From: Nomia melanderi
Lineage: Eukaryota; Arthropoda; Insecta; Hymenoptera; Halictidae
Reading direction: 5' to 3'
DNA: 64,000 nucleotides
Assembly (NCBI RefSeq): GCF_051020985.1
Contig: NW_027475133.1
Span: forward strand, 682,001-746,000
Below, in pieces: positions 36,888 through 50,649 of the stretch. The notes under the pieces are model-generated. The model did no database searches. It was not told where the DNA came from and worked only from the letters and a program-made list of their open reading frames with translations. Position 1 is the stretch's first letter, and each line of letters starts with the position of its first letter. Position numbers and translations under genes: made by a program.

Positions 36888-38199
36888 AAAATCCAATATA
36901 TATCTGGTGATATTTCGGGTGCTATTAGAGATAGCGCAATAAATCAAAGTGCATTGTCTGTAGGAGGCCCTGGCGCATGAATCTGTGCAGCGGGATCGAC
37001 CTCGGACCAGCATGGGCCGAGAAAATCTCCGCCTCATGCGGCCGGACTGTCAGGGTCAGGGAAAAATACAATATATATCAGGTGATATCTCGGGTGCTAT
37101 TAGAGATAGCGAAATAAACCAAAGTGAATTATCTGCAGGAGTGCCTATCGTATTAATCTGTGCAGCAGGAACGACCTCGGACCACCAGGCGCCGAGAAAA
37201 TTACAGATATTCGGAATCCGTCACCTAATGTCATGTAAAAATCCAGCATATATCTGGTGACATCTCGGGTGCTCTTACAGATAGCGCACTAAACCAAAGT
37301 GAATTATCTGCAGGGGGCCCTGGCGCATGAATATGTGCAGCGGGAACGACCTCGGAGCACCAGGGGCCGAGAAAACCACCGTCTCATGGGGCCGGACACT
37401 CAGGGTCAGGGGAAAATCCAATATATATCTGGTGATATCTCGGGTGCTATTAAAGATAGCGCAATAAATCATAGTGCATTGTCTGTAGGAGGCCCTAGCG
37501 CATGAATCTGTGGAGCTGGAACGACCTCGGACCACCAGGGGCCGAGAAAACCACCGTCTCATGGGGCCGGACACTCAGGGTCAGGGGAAAATCCAATATG
37601 TATATGGTGATATCTCGGGTGCTATTAGAGATAGCGCAATAAACCAAAGAGCATTGTCTGTTGGAGGCCCTGGCGCATAAATCTGTGCAGCGGGAACGAC
37701 CTCGGACCACCAGGGGCCGAGAAAACCACAGTCACATGGGGCCGGACACTCAGGGTCAGGGGAAAATCCAATATATATCTGGTGATATTTCGGGTGCTAT
37801 TAGAGATAGCGCAATAAATCAAAGTGCATTGTCTGTAGGAGGCCCTGGCGCATGAATCTGTGCAGCGGGAACGACCTCGGAACACCAGGGACTGAGAAAA
37901 CCACCGTCTCATGGGGCTGGACACCCAGGGTCAGTGAAAAATCCAATATATATGTGGTGATATCTCGGGTGCTATGACAGATAGCGCAATAAATCAAAGT
38001 GCATTGTCTGTAGGAGACCCTGGTGCATGAACCTGTGCAGCGGGAACGACATCGGACCACCAGGGGCCGGGAAAACCACCGTCTCATGGGGCCGGACACT
38101 CAGGGTCAGGGGAAAATCCAATATATATCCGGTGATATCTCGGGTGCTATTACAGATAGCGCAATAAATCAAAGTGCATTGCCTGTAGGAGGCCCTGGC
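36888..38199. repeat. 1.3-kb segment, third copy
   Basis: Lies at the start of the second 10-kb block and retains the monomer missing from the second copy. It shares AAAGAGCATTG with the second copy, where the first copy has AAAGTGCATTG. Confidence 0.88.
37197..37250. repeat. B1 block
   Basis: Third copy of the 15,151 block; identical as far as I can see to the 26,524 copy. Confidence 0.9.
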
Positions 38200-39398
38200 G
38201 CATGAATCTGTGCAGCGGGAACGACCTCGGTCCACCAGGGGCCGAGAAAACTACCGTCTCATGGGGCCGGTCACTCAGGGTCAGTGAAAAATCCAATATA
38301 TATCTGCTGATATCTCGGGTGCTATTAGAGATAGCGCAATAAACCAAAGTGAATTATCTGCAGGAGGCCCTGGCGCATGAATCTGTGCAGCGGGAACGAC
38401 CTCGGACCACCAGGGGCCGAGAAAACGACCGTCTCATGGGGCCGGACACTCAGGGTCAGTGAAAAATCCAATATATATCTGCTGATATCTCGGGTGCTAT
38501 TACAGATAGCGCAATAAATCAAAGTGCATTGTCTGTAGGAGGCCCTGGCGCATGAATCTGTGCAGCGGGAACGACCTCGGACCACCAGGGGCCGAAAAAA
38601 CCACAGTCTCATGGGGCCGGACACTCAGGGTCAGGGTAAAATCCAATATATATCTGTTGATATCTCGGGTGCTATTACAGATAGCGCAATAAATCAAAGT
38701 GAATTATCTGCCGGAGGCCCTGGCGCATGAATCTGTGCAGCGGGAACGACCTCGGACCACCAGGGGCCGAGAAAACTACCGTCTTATGGGGCCGGTCACT
38801 CAGGGTCAGTGAAAAATCCAATATATATCTGCTGATATCTCGGGTGCTATTAGAGATAGCGCAATAAACCAAAGTGAATTATCTGCAGGAGGCCCTGGCG
38901 CATGAATCTGTGCAACGGGAACGACCTCGGACCACCAGGGGCCGAGAAAACCACAGTCTCATGGGGCCGGACACTCAGGGTCAGGGGAAAATCCAATATA
39001 TATCTGCTGATATCTCGGGTGCTATTAGAGATAGCGCAATAAACCAAAGTGAATTATCTGCAGGAGGCCCTGGCGCATGAATCTGTGCAGCGGGAACGAC
39101 CTCGGACCACCAGGGGCCGAGAAAACGACCGTCTCATGGGGCCGGACACTCAGGGTCAGTGAAACATCCAATATATATCTGCTGATATCTCGGGTGCTAT
39201 TACAGATAGCGCAATAAATCAAAGTGCATTGTCTGTAGGAGGCCCTGGCGCATGAATCTGTGCAGCGGGAACGACCTCGGAGCACCAGGGGCCGAGAAAA
39301 CCACAGTCTCATGGGGCCGGTCACTCAGGGTCAGTGAAAAATCCAATATATATCTGCTGATATCTCGGGTGCTATTAGAGATAGCGCAATAAACCAAA

Positions 39399-39573
39399 GT
39401 GAATTATCTGCAGGAGGCCCTGGCGCATGAATCTGTGCAGCGGGAACGACCTTGGACCACCAGGGGCCGAAAAAACCACTGTCTCATGGGGCCGGACACT
39501 CAGGGTCAGGGTAAAATCCAATATAGATCTGGTGATATCTCGGGTGCTATTACAGATAGCGCAATAAACCAAA
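39399..39573. repeat. monomer present in 10-kb copy 2, missing from copy 1
   Basis: In copy 2, GACCTTGGACCACCAGG is followed by GGCCGAAAAAACC and only one monomer later by GGTCCGAAAAAACC. In copy 1 (28,601-28,630) GACCTTGG is joined straight to the GGTCCG form, giving a chimeric monomer. A relative of the whole two-monomer order also occurs near 12,251-12,480, which supports deletion in copy 1. Confidence 0.85.
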
Positions 39574-39640
39574 GTGAATTATCTGCAGGAGTCCCTGGCG
39601 CATGAATCTGTGCAACGGGAACGACCTCGGACCACCAGGG

Positions 39641-39660
39641 TCCGAAAAAACCAGTCTCAT
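39641..39660. other. 2-bp deletion, copy-2 equivalent of 28,621
   Basis: Same CCGAAAAAACCAGTCTC form at the matching place in the second 10-kb block. Confidence 0.92.
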
Positions 39661-41832
39661 GGGGCCGGACACTCAGGGTCAGGGGAAAATCCAATATATA
39701 TCTGGTGATATCTCGGGTGCTATTAGAGATAGCGCAATAAATCAAAGTGCATTGTCTGTAGGAGGCCCTGGCGCATGAACCTGTGCAGCGGGAACGACCT
39801 CGGACCACCAGGGGCCGAGAAAACTACAGTCTCATGGGGGCGGACACTCAGGGTCTGGGGAAAATCCAATATATATCTTGTGATATCTCGGTTCCTATTA
39901 CAGATAGCGAAATAAACCAAAGCGAATTATCTGCAGGAGGCCCTGGCGCATGAATCTGTGCAGCGGGAACGACCTCGGTACACCAGGGGCCGTGAAAACC
40001 ACCGTCTCATGGGGCTGGACACTCAGGGTGAGGGAAATATCCAATATTTATCTGGTGATATCTCGGGTGCTATTACAGATAGCGCAATGAATCAAAGTGC
40101 ATTGTCTGTAGGAGGCCCTGGCGCATGAATCTGTGCAGCGGGAACGACCTCGGACCACCAGGGGCCGAGAAAACCACCGTCTCATGGTGCCGGACACTCT
40201 GGGTCAGGGAAAAATCCAATATATATGTGGTGATATCTCGGGTGCTATTACAGATAGCGCAATAAATCAAAGTGCATTGTCTGTAGGAGGCCCTGGCGCA
40301 TGAATCTGTGCAGCGGGAACGACCTCGGACCACCAGGGGCCGAGAAAACCAGCGTCCCGAGGGGCCGGACACTTAGGGTCAGTGAAAAATCCAATATATA
40401 TCTGGTGATATCTCGGGTGCTATTACAGATAGCGCAATAAATCAAAGTGAATTATCTGCAGGAGGCCCTGGCGCATGAATCTGTGCAACGGGAACGACCT
40501 CGGACCACCAGGGGCCGAGAAAACCACAGTCTCATGGGGCCGGACACTCAGGGTCAGGGAAAAATCCAATATATATCTGGTGATATCTTGGGTGCTGTTA
40601 GAGATAGCGCAATAAACCAAAGTGAATTATCTGCAGGAGGCCCTGGCGCATGAATCTGTGCAGCGGGAACGACCTCGGACCCGTAGGGGCCGAGAAAATC
40701 ACCGTCTCATGGGGCCGGACAGTCAGGGTCAGGGAAAAATCCTATATATATCTGGTGATATCTTGGGTGCTATTAGAGATAGCGCAATAAATCAAAGTGC
40801 ATTGTCTGTAGGAGGCCCTGGCGCATGAATCTGTGCAGCGGGAACGACCTCGGACCACCAGGGGCCGAGAAAACCACAGTCCCATGGGGCCGGACACTCA
40901 GGGTCAGTGGAAAATCCAATATATATCTGGTGATATCTCGGGTGCTATAAGAGATAGCGCAATAACCGAAAGTGAATTATCTGCAGGAGGCCCTGGCGCA
41001 TGAATCTGTGCAGCGGGAACGACCTCGGACCACCAGGGGCCGAGAAAACCACCGTCTCATGGGGCTGGACACTCAGGGTCAGGGAAAAATCCGATATATA
41101 TCTTGTGATATCTCGGGTGCTATTAGAGATAGCGCAATAAACCAAAGTGAATTATCTGCAGGAGGCCCTGGGGCATGAATCTGTGCAACGGGAACGACCT
41201 CGGACCACCAGGGGCCGAGAAAACCACAGTCTCATGGGGCCGGACACTCTGGGTCAGGGAAAAATCCAATATATATGTGGTGATATCTCGGGTGCTATTA
41301 CAGATAGCGCAATAAATCAAAGTGAATTATCTGCAGGAGGCCCTGGCGCATGAATCTGTGCAGCGGGAACGACCTCGGTCCACCAGGGGCCGAGAAAACC
41401 ACCGTCTCATGGGGCTGGACACTCAGGGTGAGGGAAATATCCAATATATATCTGGTGATATCTCGGGTGCTATTACAGATAGCGCAATAAATCAAAGTGC
41501 ATTGTCTGTAGGAGGCCGTGGCGCATGAATCTGGGCAGCGGGAACGACCTCGGACCACCAGGGGCCGAGAAAACTACAGTCTCATGCGGCCGGACACTCA
41601 GGGTCTGGGGAAAATCCAATATATATCTGGTGATATCTCGGTTCCTATTGCAGATAGCGAAATAAATCAAAGTGCATTGTCTGTAGGAGGCCCTGGCGCA
41701 TGAATCTGTGCAGCGGGAACGACCTCGGACCACCAGGGGCCGAGAAAACCACCGTCTCATGGGGCCGGACACTCAGGGTCAGGGGAAAATCCAATATATA
41801 TCTGGTGATATCTCGGATGCTATTAGAGATAG

Positions 41833-41850
41833 CGCAAGAAACCAAGTGAG
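41833..41850. other. 1-bp deletion, copy-2 equivalent of 31,686
   Basis: Same AGAAACCAAGTGAG form, producing the same 158-codon minus-strand frame at 41,645-42,121. Confidence 0.92.
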
Positions 41851-42020
41851 TTATCTGCAGGAGGCCCTGGCGCCTGAATCTGTGCAGCGGGAACGACCTC
41901 GGACCACCAGGGGCCGAAAAAACCACAGTCACATGGGGCCGGACACTCAGGGTCAGGGGAAAATCCAATATATATCTGGTGATATCTCGGGTGCTATTAG
42001 TGATAGCGCAATAAACCAAA

Positions 42021-42195
42021 GTGATTTGTCTGCAAGAGGCCCTGGTGCATGAATCTGTGCAGCGGGAACGACCTCGGATCACCAGGGGTCGAGAAAACCA
42101 CCATCTCATGGGGCCGGACACTCAGGGTCAGGGGAAAATCCAATATATATCTGGTGATATCTCGGGTGCTATTAGTGATAGCGCAATAAACCAAA
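42021..42195. repeat. monomer present in 10-kb copy 2, missing from copy 1
   Basis: Copy 2 has CTCGGATCACC followed one monomer later by CCACGGACCACC; copy 1 passes directly to CCACGGACCACC near 31,924. A similar two-monomer order recurs near 62,672-62,860, suggesting copy 1 lost the unit. Confidence 0.83.
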
Positions 42196-43667
42196 GTGAA
42201 TTATCTGCAGGAGGCCCTGACGCATGAATCTGTGCAACGGGAACGACCACGGACCACCAGGGGCCGAGAAAACCACCGTCTCATGGGGCCGGACACTCAG
42301 GGTCAGTGGAAAATCCAATATATATCTGGTTATATCTCGGGTGCTATTAGAGATAGCGCAATAAGCCAAAGGGAATTATCTGCAGGAGGCCCTGGCGCAT
42401 GCATCTGTGCAGCGGGATCGACCTCGGACCACCAGGGGCCGAGAAAACCACCGTCTCATGGGGCCGGACACTCTGGGTCAGGGAAAAATCCAATATATAT
42501 GTGGTGATATCTCGGGTGCTATTACAGATAGCGCAATAAATCAAAGTGCATTGTCTGTAGGAGGCCCTGGCGCATGAATCTGTGCAGCGGGAACGACCTC
42601 GGACCACCAGGGGCCGAGAAAACTACAGTCTCATGCGGCCGGACACTCAGGGTCTGGGGAAAATCCAATATATATCTGGTGATATCTCGGGTCCTATTAC
42701 AGATAGGGAAATAAATCAAAGTGAATTATCTGCAGGAGGCCCTGGCGCATGAATCTGTGCAGCGGGAACGACCTCGGTCCACCAGGGGCCGAGAAAACCA
42801 CCGTCTCATGGGGCTGGACACTCAGGGTGAGGGAAATATCCAATATATATCTGGTGATATCTCGGGTGCTATTACAGATAGCGCAATAAATCAAAGTGCA
42901 TTGTCTGTAGGAGGCCCTGGCGCATGAATCTGTGCAGCGGCATCGACCTCGGACCACCAGGGGCCGAGAAAACCACCGTCTCATGGGGCCGGACACTCGG
43001 GGTCAGGGCAAAATCCAATATATATCTGGTGATATCTCGGGTGCTATTAGAGATAGCGCAATAAACCAAAGTGTATTATCTGCAGGAGGCCCTGGCGCAT
43101 GAATGTGTGCAGCGGGAACGACCTCGGACCACCAGGGGCCGAGAAAATCGCAGTCTCATGGGGCCGGACACTCAGGGTCAGGGAAAAATCCAATACATAT
43201 CTGGTGATATCTCGGGCGCTATTAGAGATAGCGCAATAAACCAAAGTGAATTATCTGCAGGAGGCCCTGGCGCATGAATCTGTGCAGCGGGAACGTCCTC
43301 GGTCCACCAGGGGCCGAGAAAACCACCGTCTCATGGGGCTGGACACTCAGGGTGAGGGAAATATCCAATATATATCTGGTGATATCTCGGGTGCTATTAC
43401 AGATAGGACAATAAATCAAAGTGCATTGTCAGTAGGAGGCCGTGGCGCATGAATCTGGGCAGCGGGAACGACCTCGGACCACCAGGGGCCGAGAAGACCA
43501 CCGTCTCATGGGGCCGGCCACTCAGGGTCAGGGGAAAATCCAATATATATCTGGTGATATCTCGGGTGCTATTAGAGATAGCGCAATACATCAAAGAGCG
43601 TTGTCTGTAGGAGGCCCTGCTGCATGAATCTGTCCAGTGGGAACGACCTCGGACCACCAGGGGCCGA

Positions 43668-43725
43668 GAAAATTACAGATTTTCGGTATCCGTCACCCAA
43701 TGTCATGTAAAAATCCAGCATATAA
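43668..43725. repeat. B1/B2 intermediate block
   Basis: Copy-2 equivalent of 33,346 in the second 10-kb block. Confidence 0.88.
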
Positions 43726-45418
43726 TTGGTGATATCTCGGGTTCTATTACAGATAGCGCGATAAATCAAAGTGCATTGTCTGCAGGAGGCCCTGGCGCAT
43801 GAATCTGGGCAGCGGGAACGACTTCGGACCACCAGGGACCGAGAAAACCACCGTCTCATGGGGCCGGACACTCAGCGTCAGGGAAAAATCCAATATATAT
43901 CTAGTGATATCTCCGGTGCTATTACAGATAGCGCAATAAATCAAAGTGTATTGCCTGTAGGAGGCCCTGGCGAATGAATCTGTGCAGCGGGAACGACCTC
44001 GGACCACCACGGGCCGAGAAAACCACAGTCTCATGGGGCCGGGCACTCAGGGTCAGGGGAAAATCCAATATATATCTGGTGATATCTCGGGTGCTATTAG
44101 AGATAGCGCAAGAATCCAAAGTGAATTATCTGCAGGAGGCCCTGGCGCATGCATCTGTGCAGCGGGAACGACCTCGGACCACCAGGGGCCGAGAAAACCA
44201 CCGTCTCATGGGGCCGGAATGTCAGTGTCAGGGAAAAATCCAATATATATCTGGTGATATCTCGAGTGCTATTACAGATAGCGCAATAAATCAAAGTGCA
44301 TTGTCTGAAGGCGGCACTGGCGAATGAATCTGTGCAGTGGGAACGACCTTGAACCACCAGGGGCCGAGAAAACCACCGACACATGGGGCCGGACACTCAG
44401 GGACTGGGAAAAATTTAATATATATCTGGTGATATCTCGGGTGCTCTTACAGATAGCGCAATAAACCAAAGTGCATTGTCTGTAGGTGGCCCTGGCGCAT
44501 GAATCTGTGCAGCGGGATCGACCTCGGACCACCAGGGGTCGAGAAAACCACCGAAACATGGGGCCGGGAACTCAGGGTCAGGGAAAAATCCAATATATAT
44601 CTGGTGATATCTCGGGTGCTATTATAGATAGCGCAATAAATCAAGGAGCATTGTCTGTAGGAGGCCCTGGCGCATGAATCTGTGCAGCGGGAACGACCTC
44701 GGACCACCAGGGGCCGAGAAAACCACCGACACATGGGGCCGAACACTCAGGGTCGGGGAAAAATTTAATATATATCTGGTGATATCTCGGGTACTCTTAC
44801 AGATAGCGCACTAAACCAAAGTGCATTGTCTGTAGGAGGCCCTGGAGCATGAATCTGTGCAGCGGGAACGACCTCGGACCACCAGGGGCCGAACAAACCA
44901 ACGACACATGGGGCCGGACACTCAGGGTCGGGGAAAAATCCAATATATATCTGGTGATATCTCGGGTGCTATTAGAGGTAGCGCAATAAATCAAAGTGCA
45001 TTGTCTGCAGGGGGCCCTGGCGCATGAATCTGTGCAGCGGGAACGACCTCGGACCACCAGGGGCCGAGAGAATCACCGTCTCATGGGGCCGGACTCTCAG
45101 GGTCAGGGAAAAATCCAATATATATCTGGTGATATCTCGAGTGCTATTACAGATAGCGCAATAAATCAAAGTGCATTGTCTGTAGGCGGAACTGGCGAAT
45201 GAATCTGTGCAGCGGGAACGACCTCGGACCACCAGGGGCCGAGAAAACCACCGTCTCATGGGGCCGGACACTCAGGGTCAGGGAAAAATCCAATATATAT
45301 CTGGTGATATCTCGGGTGCTATTACAGATAACGCAATAAATCAAAGTGCATTGTCTGTAGGAGGTGCTGGCGAATGAATCTGTGCAGCAGGAACGACCTC
45401 GGACCACCTGGGGCCGAG

Positions 45419-45475
45419 GAAATTACAGATATTCGGAATCCGTCGCCCAAGGTCATGTAAAAATCCAGCATACAT
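45419..45475. repeat. B1 block
   Basis: Copy-2 equivalent of 35,272. Confidence 0.9.
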
Positions 45476-47706
45476 CTGGTGATATCTCGGGTGCTATTAC
45501 AGATAGCGCAATAAATCAAAGTGCATTGTCTGCAGGAGGCCCTGGCGCATGAATCTGTGTAGCGGGAACGACCTCGGACCACCAGGGGCCGAGAAAACCA
45601 CCGTCTCATGGGGCCGGACTTTCAGGGTAAGGGAAAAATCCAATATAAATCTGGTGATATCTCGGGTGCTATTAGAGATAGCGCATTAAACCAAAGTACA
45701 TTGTCAGTAGGAGGCCCTGTCGCATGAATCTGTGCAGCGGGAACGACCTCGGAGCTCCAGGGGCCGAGAAAACCACCGAAACATGGGGCCGGGCACTCAG
45801 GGTCAGGAAAAAATCCAATATATATCTGGTGATATCTCGGGTGCTATTACAGATAGCGCAATAAATCAAAGTGCATTGTCTGTAGGAGGCCCTGGAGCAT
45901 GAATCTGTGCAGCGGGAACGACCTCGGACCACCAGGGGCCGAACAAACCAACGACACATGGGGCCGGACACTCAGGGTCGGGGAAAAATCCAATATATAT
46001 CTGGTGATATCTCGGGTGCTATTAGAGGTAGCGCAATAAATCAAAGTGCATTGTCTGCAGGGGGCCCTGGCGCATGAATTTGTGCAGCGGGATCGGCCTC
46101 AGACTACGAGGGACCGAGAAAACCATCGACACATGGGGCCGGACACTCAGGGTCAGGGAAAAATCCAATATATATCTGGTGATATCTCGGGTGCTATTAG
46201 AGGTAGCGCAATAAATCAAAGTGAATTATCTGCAGGGGTCCCTGTCGCATGAATCTGTGCAGCGGGAACGACCTCGGACCACGAGGGGCCGAGAAAATCA
46301 CCGTATCATGGGGCCGGACTGTCAGGGTCAGGGAAAAATCCAATATAAGTCTGGTGACATCTCGGGTGCTATTAGAGATAGCGCAATAAATCAAAGTGCA
46401 TTGTCTGCAAGAGGCCCTATCGCATGAATCTGTGCAGCGGGAACGACCTCGGACAACCAGGGGCCGAGAAAACTACCGTCTCATGGGGCCGGACACCTAG
46501 GGCTAGGGAAAAATCCAATATATATCTGGCGATATCTGGGGTGCTATTAGAGATAGCGCAATAAACCAAAGTGCATTGTCTGTAGGAGGCCCTGGCGCAT
46601 GAATCTGTGCAGCGGGATCGTCCTCGGACAACCAGGGGTCGAGAAAACCACCGAAACATGGGGCCGGGCACTCAGGGTCAGGGAAACATCCAATATATAT
46701 CTGGTGATATCTCGGGTGCTATTAGTGATAGCGCAATAAATCAAAGTGAATTATCTGCAGGGTGCCCTGGCGCATGAATCTGTGCAGCGGGATCGACCTC
46801 GGAGCACTAGGGGCCGAGAAAATCACCGTCTCATGGGGTCGGACACTCATGTTCAGGGAAAAATCCAAAATATATCTGGTGATATCTCGGGTGCTCTTAC
46901 AGATAGCGCACTAAACCAAAGTGCATTGTCTGTAGGAGGCCCTGGCGCATGGATCTGTGCAGCGGGATCGACCTCGGACCACCAGGGGGCGAGAAATCCA
47001 TCGACACATGGGGCCGGACTGTCAGGGTCAAGGAAAAATCCAATATATATCTGGTGATATCTCGGGTGCTATTAGAGATAGCGCAATAAACCAAAGTGCA
47101 TTGTCTGTAGGAGGCCCTGGCGCATGAATCTGTGCCGCGGGAACGACCTCGGACCACCAGGGGCCGAAAAAACCACCGACACATGGGGCCGGACACTCAG
47201 GATCGGGGAAAAATTTAATATATATCTGGTGATATCTCGGGTGCTCTTACAGATAGCGCACTAAACCAAAGTGCATTGTCTGCAGGAGGCCCTGGCGCAT
47301 GGATCTGTGCAGCGGGACCGACCTCGGACCACCAGGGGCCGAGAAATCCATCGACACATGGGGTCGTACACTCACGGTCAGCGAAAAATCCAATATATAT
47401 CTGGTGATATCTCGGGTGCTATTAGAGATAGCGCAATAAATCAAAGTACATTGTCTGTAGGAGGCACTGGCGCATGAATCTGTACAGCGGCAACGACCTC
47501 GGACCACCAGCGGCCGAGAAAACTACCGTCTCATGGGTCCGGACACTCAGGGTCAGGGGAAAATCCAATAAATAACTGGTGGTATCTCGGGTGATATTTG
47601 AGATAGCGCAATAAACCAAAGTGCATTGTCTGCAGCAGGCCCTGGCGCATGAATCTGTGCAGCGGGAACGACCTCGGACCACCAGGGGCCGAGAAAACCA
47701 CCGTCT

Positions 47707-47960
47707 CATTGGGTCGGACACTCAGGGTCAGGGAAAAATCCAATATATATCTGGTGATATCTCGGGTGCTATTACAGATAGCGCATTAAATCAAAGTGCA
47801 TTGTCTGTAGTAGACCCTGGCGCATGAGTCTGTGCAGCGGGGTCGACCTCGGACCACCAGGGGCCGAGAAAACCACCGTCACATGGGGCCGGACTGTCAG
47901 GGTCAGGGAAAAATCCAATATAAATCTGGTGATATCTCGGGTGCTATAACAGATAGCGCA
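47707..47960. repeat. 2-monomer duplication, left copy
   Basis: Matches 48,057-48,310 at 350 bp. Markers are CATTGGGTCGG, GCGCATTAAAT, GTAGTAGACCC and GCGGGGTCGACC; the copies differ at TCAAAGTG against TGAAATTG. Confidence 0.85.
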
Positions 47961-48056
47961 ATAAATAAAAGTGCATTGTCTGCAGGAGGCCCTGGCGCAT
48001 GAATCTGTGCAGCGGGAACGACCTCGGAACACCAGGGGCCGAGAAAACCACCGTCT

Positions 48057-48310
48057 CATTGGGTCGGACACTCAGGGTCAGGGAAAAATCCAATATATAT
48101 CTGGTGATATCTCGGGTGCTATTACAGATAGCGCATTAAATGAAATTGCATTGTCTGTAGTAGACCCTGGCGCATGAGTCTGTGCAGCGGGGTCGACCTC
48201 GGACCACCAGGGGCCGAGAAAACCTCCGTCACATGGGGCCGGACTGTCAGGGTCAGGGAAAAATCCAATATAAATCTGGTGATATCTCGGGTGCTATTAC
48301 AGATAGCGCA
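48057..48310. repeat. 2-monomer duplication, right copy
   Basis: Counterpart of 47,707-47,960, with CCTCCGTCAC where the left copy has CACCGTCAC. Confidence 0.85.
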
Positions 48311-48649
48311 ATAAATCAAAGTGCATTGTCTGTAGGAGGCACTGGCGCATGAATCTGTACAGCGGCAACGACCTCGGACCACCAGGGGCCGAGATAACTA
48401 CCGTCTCATGGGTCCGGACACTCAGGGTCAGGGAAAAATCCAATATATATCTGGTGATATCTCGGGTGCTATTAGAGATAGCGCAATGAACCAAAGTGCA
48501 TTGTCTGCAGGAGGCCCTGGCGCATGAATCTGTGCAGCGGGAACGACCTCGGACCACCAGGGGCCGAGAAAACCACCGTCTCATGGGGTCGGACACTCAG
48601 GGTCAGGGAAAAATCCAAAATATATCTGGTGATATCTCGGGTGCTATTA

Positions 48650-49085
48650 GAGATAGCGCAATAAATCAAAGTGCAATGTCTGTAGGAGGCACTGGCGAAT
48701 GAATCTGTGCAGCAGGAACGACCTCGGACCACCAGGGGCCGAGAAAATTACAGATATTCGGAATCCGTCACCCAAGGTCATGTAAAAATCCAGCATATAT
48801 CTGGTGATATCTCGGGTGCTATTACAGATAGGGCAATAAATGAAAGTGCATTGTCTGTAGGAGGCCCTGGCGCATGAATCTGTGCAGCGGGAACGACCTC
48901 GGACCACCAGGGGCCAAGAAAACCACCGACACATGGGGCCGGACACTCAGGTTCAGGGAAAAAACCTATATATATCCGGTGTTATCTCAGGTGCTATTAG
49001 AGATAGCGCGATAAATAAAAGTGCATTGTCTCCAGGAAGCCCTGGCGCATGATTCGGTGCAGCGGGAACGACCTCGGACCACCAG
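48650..49085. repeat. 3-monomer duplication, left copy
   Basis: Matches 49,175-49,611 at 525 bp, then 526 bp after a 1-bp insertion in the right copy. It holds a B1 block, TAGGGCAATAAATG, the CCAAGAAAACC variant and GTCTCCAGGAAGCC. Confidence 0.88.
48743..48800. repeat. B1 block
   Basis: Standard B1, in the left unit of the 3-monomer duplication; the preceding monomer has GGCACTGGCGAATG, a common partner of B1. Confidence 0.9.
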
Positions 49086-49267
49086 GGGCAGAGAAAATCA
49101 CCGTCTCATGGGGCCGGAATGTCAGGGTCAGGGAAAAATCCAATATATATCTGGTGATATCTCGGGTGCGATTAGAGACAGCGCGATAAATCAAAGTGCA
49201 ATGTCTGTAGGAGGCACTGGCGAATGAATCTGTGCAGCAGGAACGACCTCGGACCACCAGGGGCCGA

Positions 49268-49325
49268 GAAAATTACAGATATTCGGAATCCGTCACCCAA
49301 GGTCATGTAAAAATCCCTGCATATA
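49268..49325. repeat. B1 block with 1-bp insertion
   Basis: As the 48,743 block, with ATCCCTGCATA in place of ATCCAGCATA. Confidence 0.9.
49311..49322. other. 1-bp insertion in a B1 block
   Basis: ATCCCTGCATA against ATCCAGCATA; absent from the otherwise matching left unit at 48,743, so it arose after that 3-monomer duplication. Confidence 0.88.
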
Positions 49326-50493
49326 TCTGGTGATATCTCGGGTGCTATTACAGATAGGGCAATAAATGAAAGTGCATTGTCTGTAGGAGGCCCTGGCGCA
49401 TGAATCTGTGCAGCGGGAACGACCACGGACCACCAGGGGCCAAGAAAACCACCGACACATGGGGCCGGACACTCAGGTTCAGGGAAAAAACCTATATATA
49501 TCCGGTCTTATCTCAGGTGCTATTAGAGATAGCGCGATAAATAAAAGTGCATTGTCTCCAGGAAGCCCTGGCGCATGATTCGGTGCAGCGGGAACGACCT
49601 CGGACCACCAGGGTCCGAGAAAATCACCGTCTCATGGGGTCGGACACTCAGGGTCAGCGAAAAATCCAATATATATCTGGTGATATCTCGGGTGCTATTA
49701 GAGACAGCGCAATAAATCAAAGTGAATTATCTGCAGGGGGCCCGGGCGCATGAATCTGTGTAGCGGGATCGGCCTCGGACTACGAGGGACCGAGAAAACC
49801 ATCGACACATGGGGCCGGACACTCAGGGTCAGGGAAAAATCCAATATATATCTGGTGATATCTCGGGTGCTATTAGAGATAGCGCAATAAATCGAAGTGA
49901 ATTATCTGCAGGGGGCCCTGGCGCATGAATCTGTGCAGCGGGAACGACCTCGGACCACGAGGGGCCGAGAAAAACACCGTCTCATGGGGCCGGACTGTCA
50001 GGGTCAGGGAAAAATCCAATAAATATCTGGTGATATCTCGGGTGCGATTAGAGACAGCGCTATAAATCAAAGTGCAATGTCTGTAGGAGGCACTGGCGCA
50101 TGAATCTGTGCAGCAGGAACGACCTCGGACCACCAGGGGCCCAGAAAACCACCGACACATGGGGCCGGACACTCTGGGTCAGGGAAAAATCCAATATATA
50201 CCTGGTGTTATCTCAGGTGCTATTAGAGATAGCGCGATAAATCAAAGTGCATTGACTCCAGGAAGCCCTGGCGCATGATTCGGTGCAGCGGGAACGACCT
50301 CGGACCACCAGGGGCAGAGAAAATCACCGTCTCATGGGGCCGGAATGTCAGGGTCAGGGAAAAATCCAATATATATCTGGTGATATCTCGGGTGCGATTA
50401 GAGACAGCGCGATAAATCAAAGTGCAATGTCTGTAGGAGGCACTGGCGCATGAATCTGTGCAGCAGGAACGACCTCGGACCACCAGGGGCCGA

Positions 50494-50550
50494 GAAAATT
50501 ACAGATATTCGGAATCCGTCACCCAAGGTCATGTAAAAATCCATCATATA
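50494..50550. repeat. B1 block
   Basis: Ends in ATCCATCATATATC; this CATCATA form recurs at 54,520, 56,797, 57,671 and 60,472. Confidence 0.9.
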
Positions 50551-50649
50551 TCTGGTGATATCTCGGGTGCTATTACAGATAGCGCAATAAATCTAAGTGC
50601 ATTGTCTGTAGGAGGCCCTGGCGAATGAATCTGTGCAGCGGGATCGACC

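Larger units (their letters stand above)
36492..46638. repeat. 10-kb block, copy 2 (10,147 bp, 58 monomers)
   Basis: Tandem counterpart of 25,820-36,491, ending where CGGACAACCAGGGG is followed by TCGAGAAAACCACCG. The offset to copy 1 moves through 10,672, 10,847, 11,022, 10,147, 10,322 and 10,147 bp, always in whole monomers. Point differences are rare; one clear example is A at 28,770 against G at 39,792. Both copies inherited the 2-bp deletion (28,626 and 39,648) and the 1-bp deletion (31,690 and 41,838). Confidence 0.93.
49175..49611. repeat. 3-monomer duplication, right copy
   Basis: Counterpart of 48,650-49,085. A further partial relative of 49,020-49,300 lies at 50,246-50,526 (offset 1,226), so the cassette was copied again. 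Confidence 0.88.
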
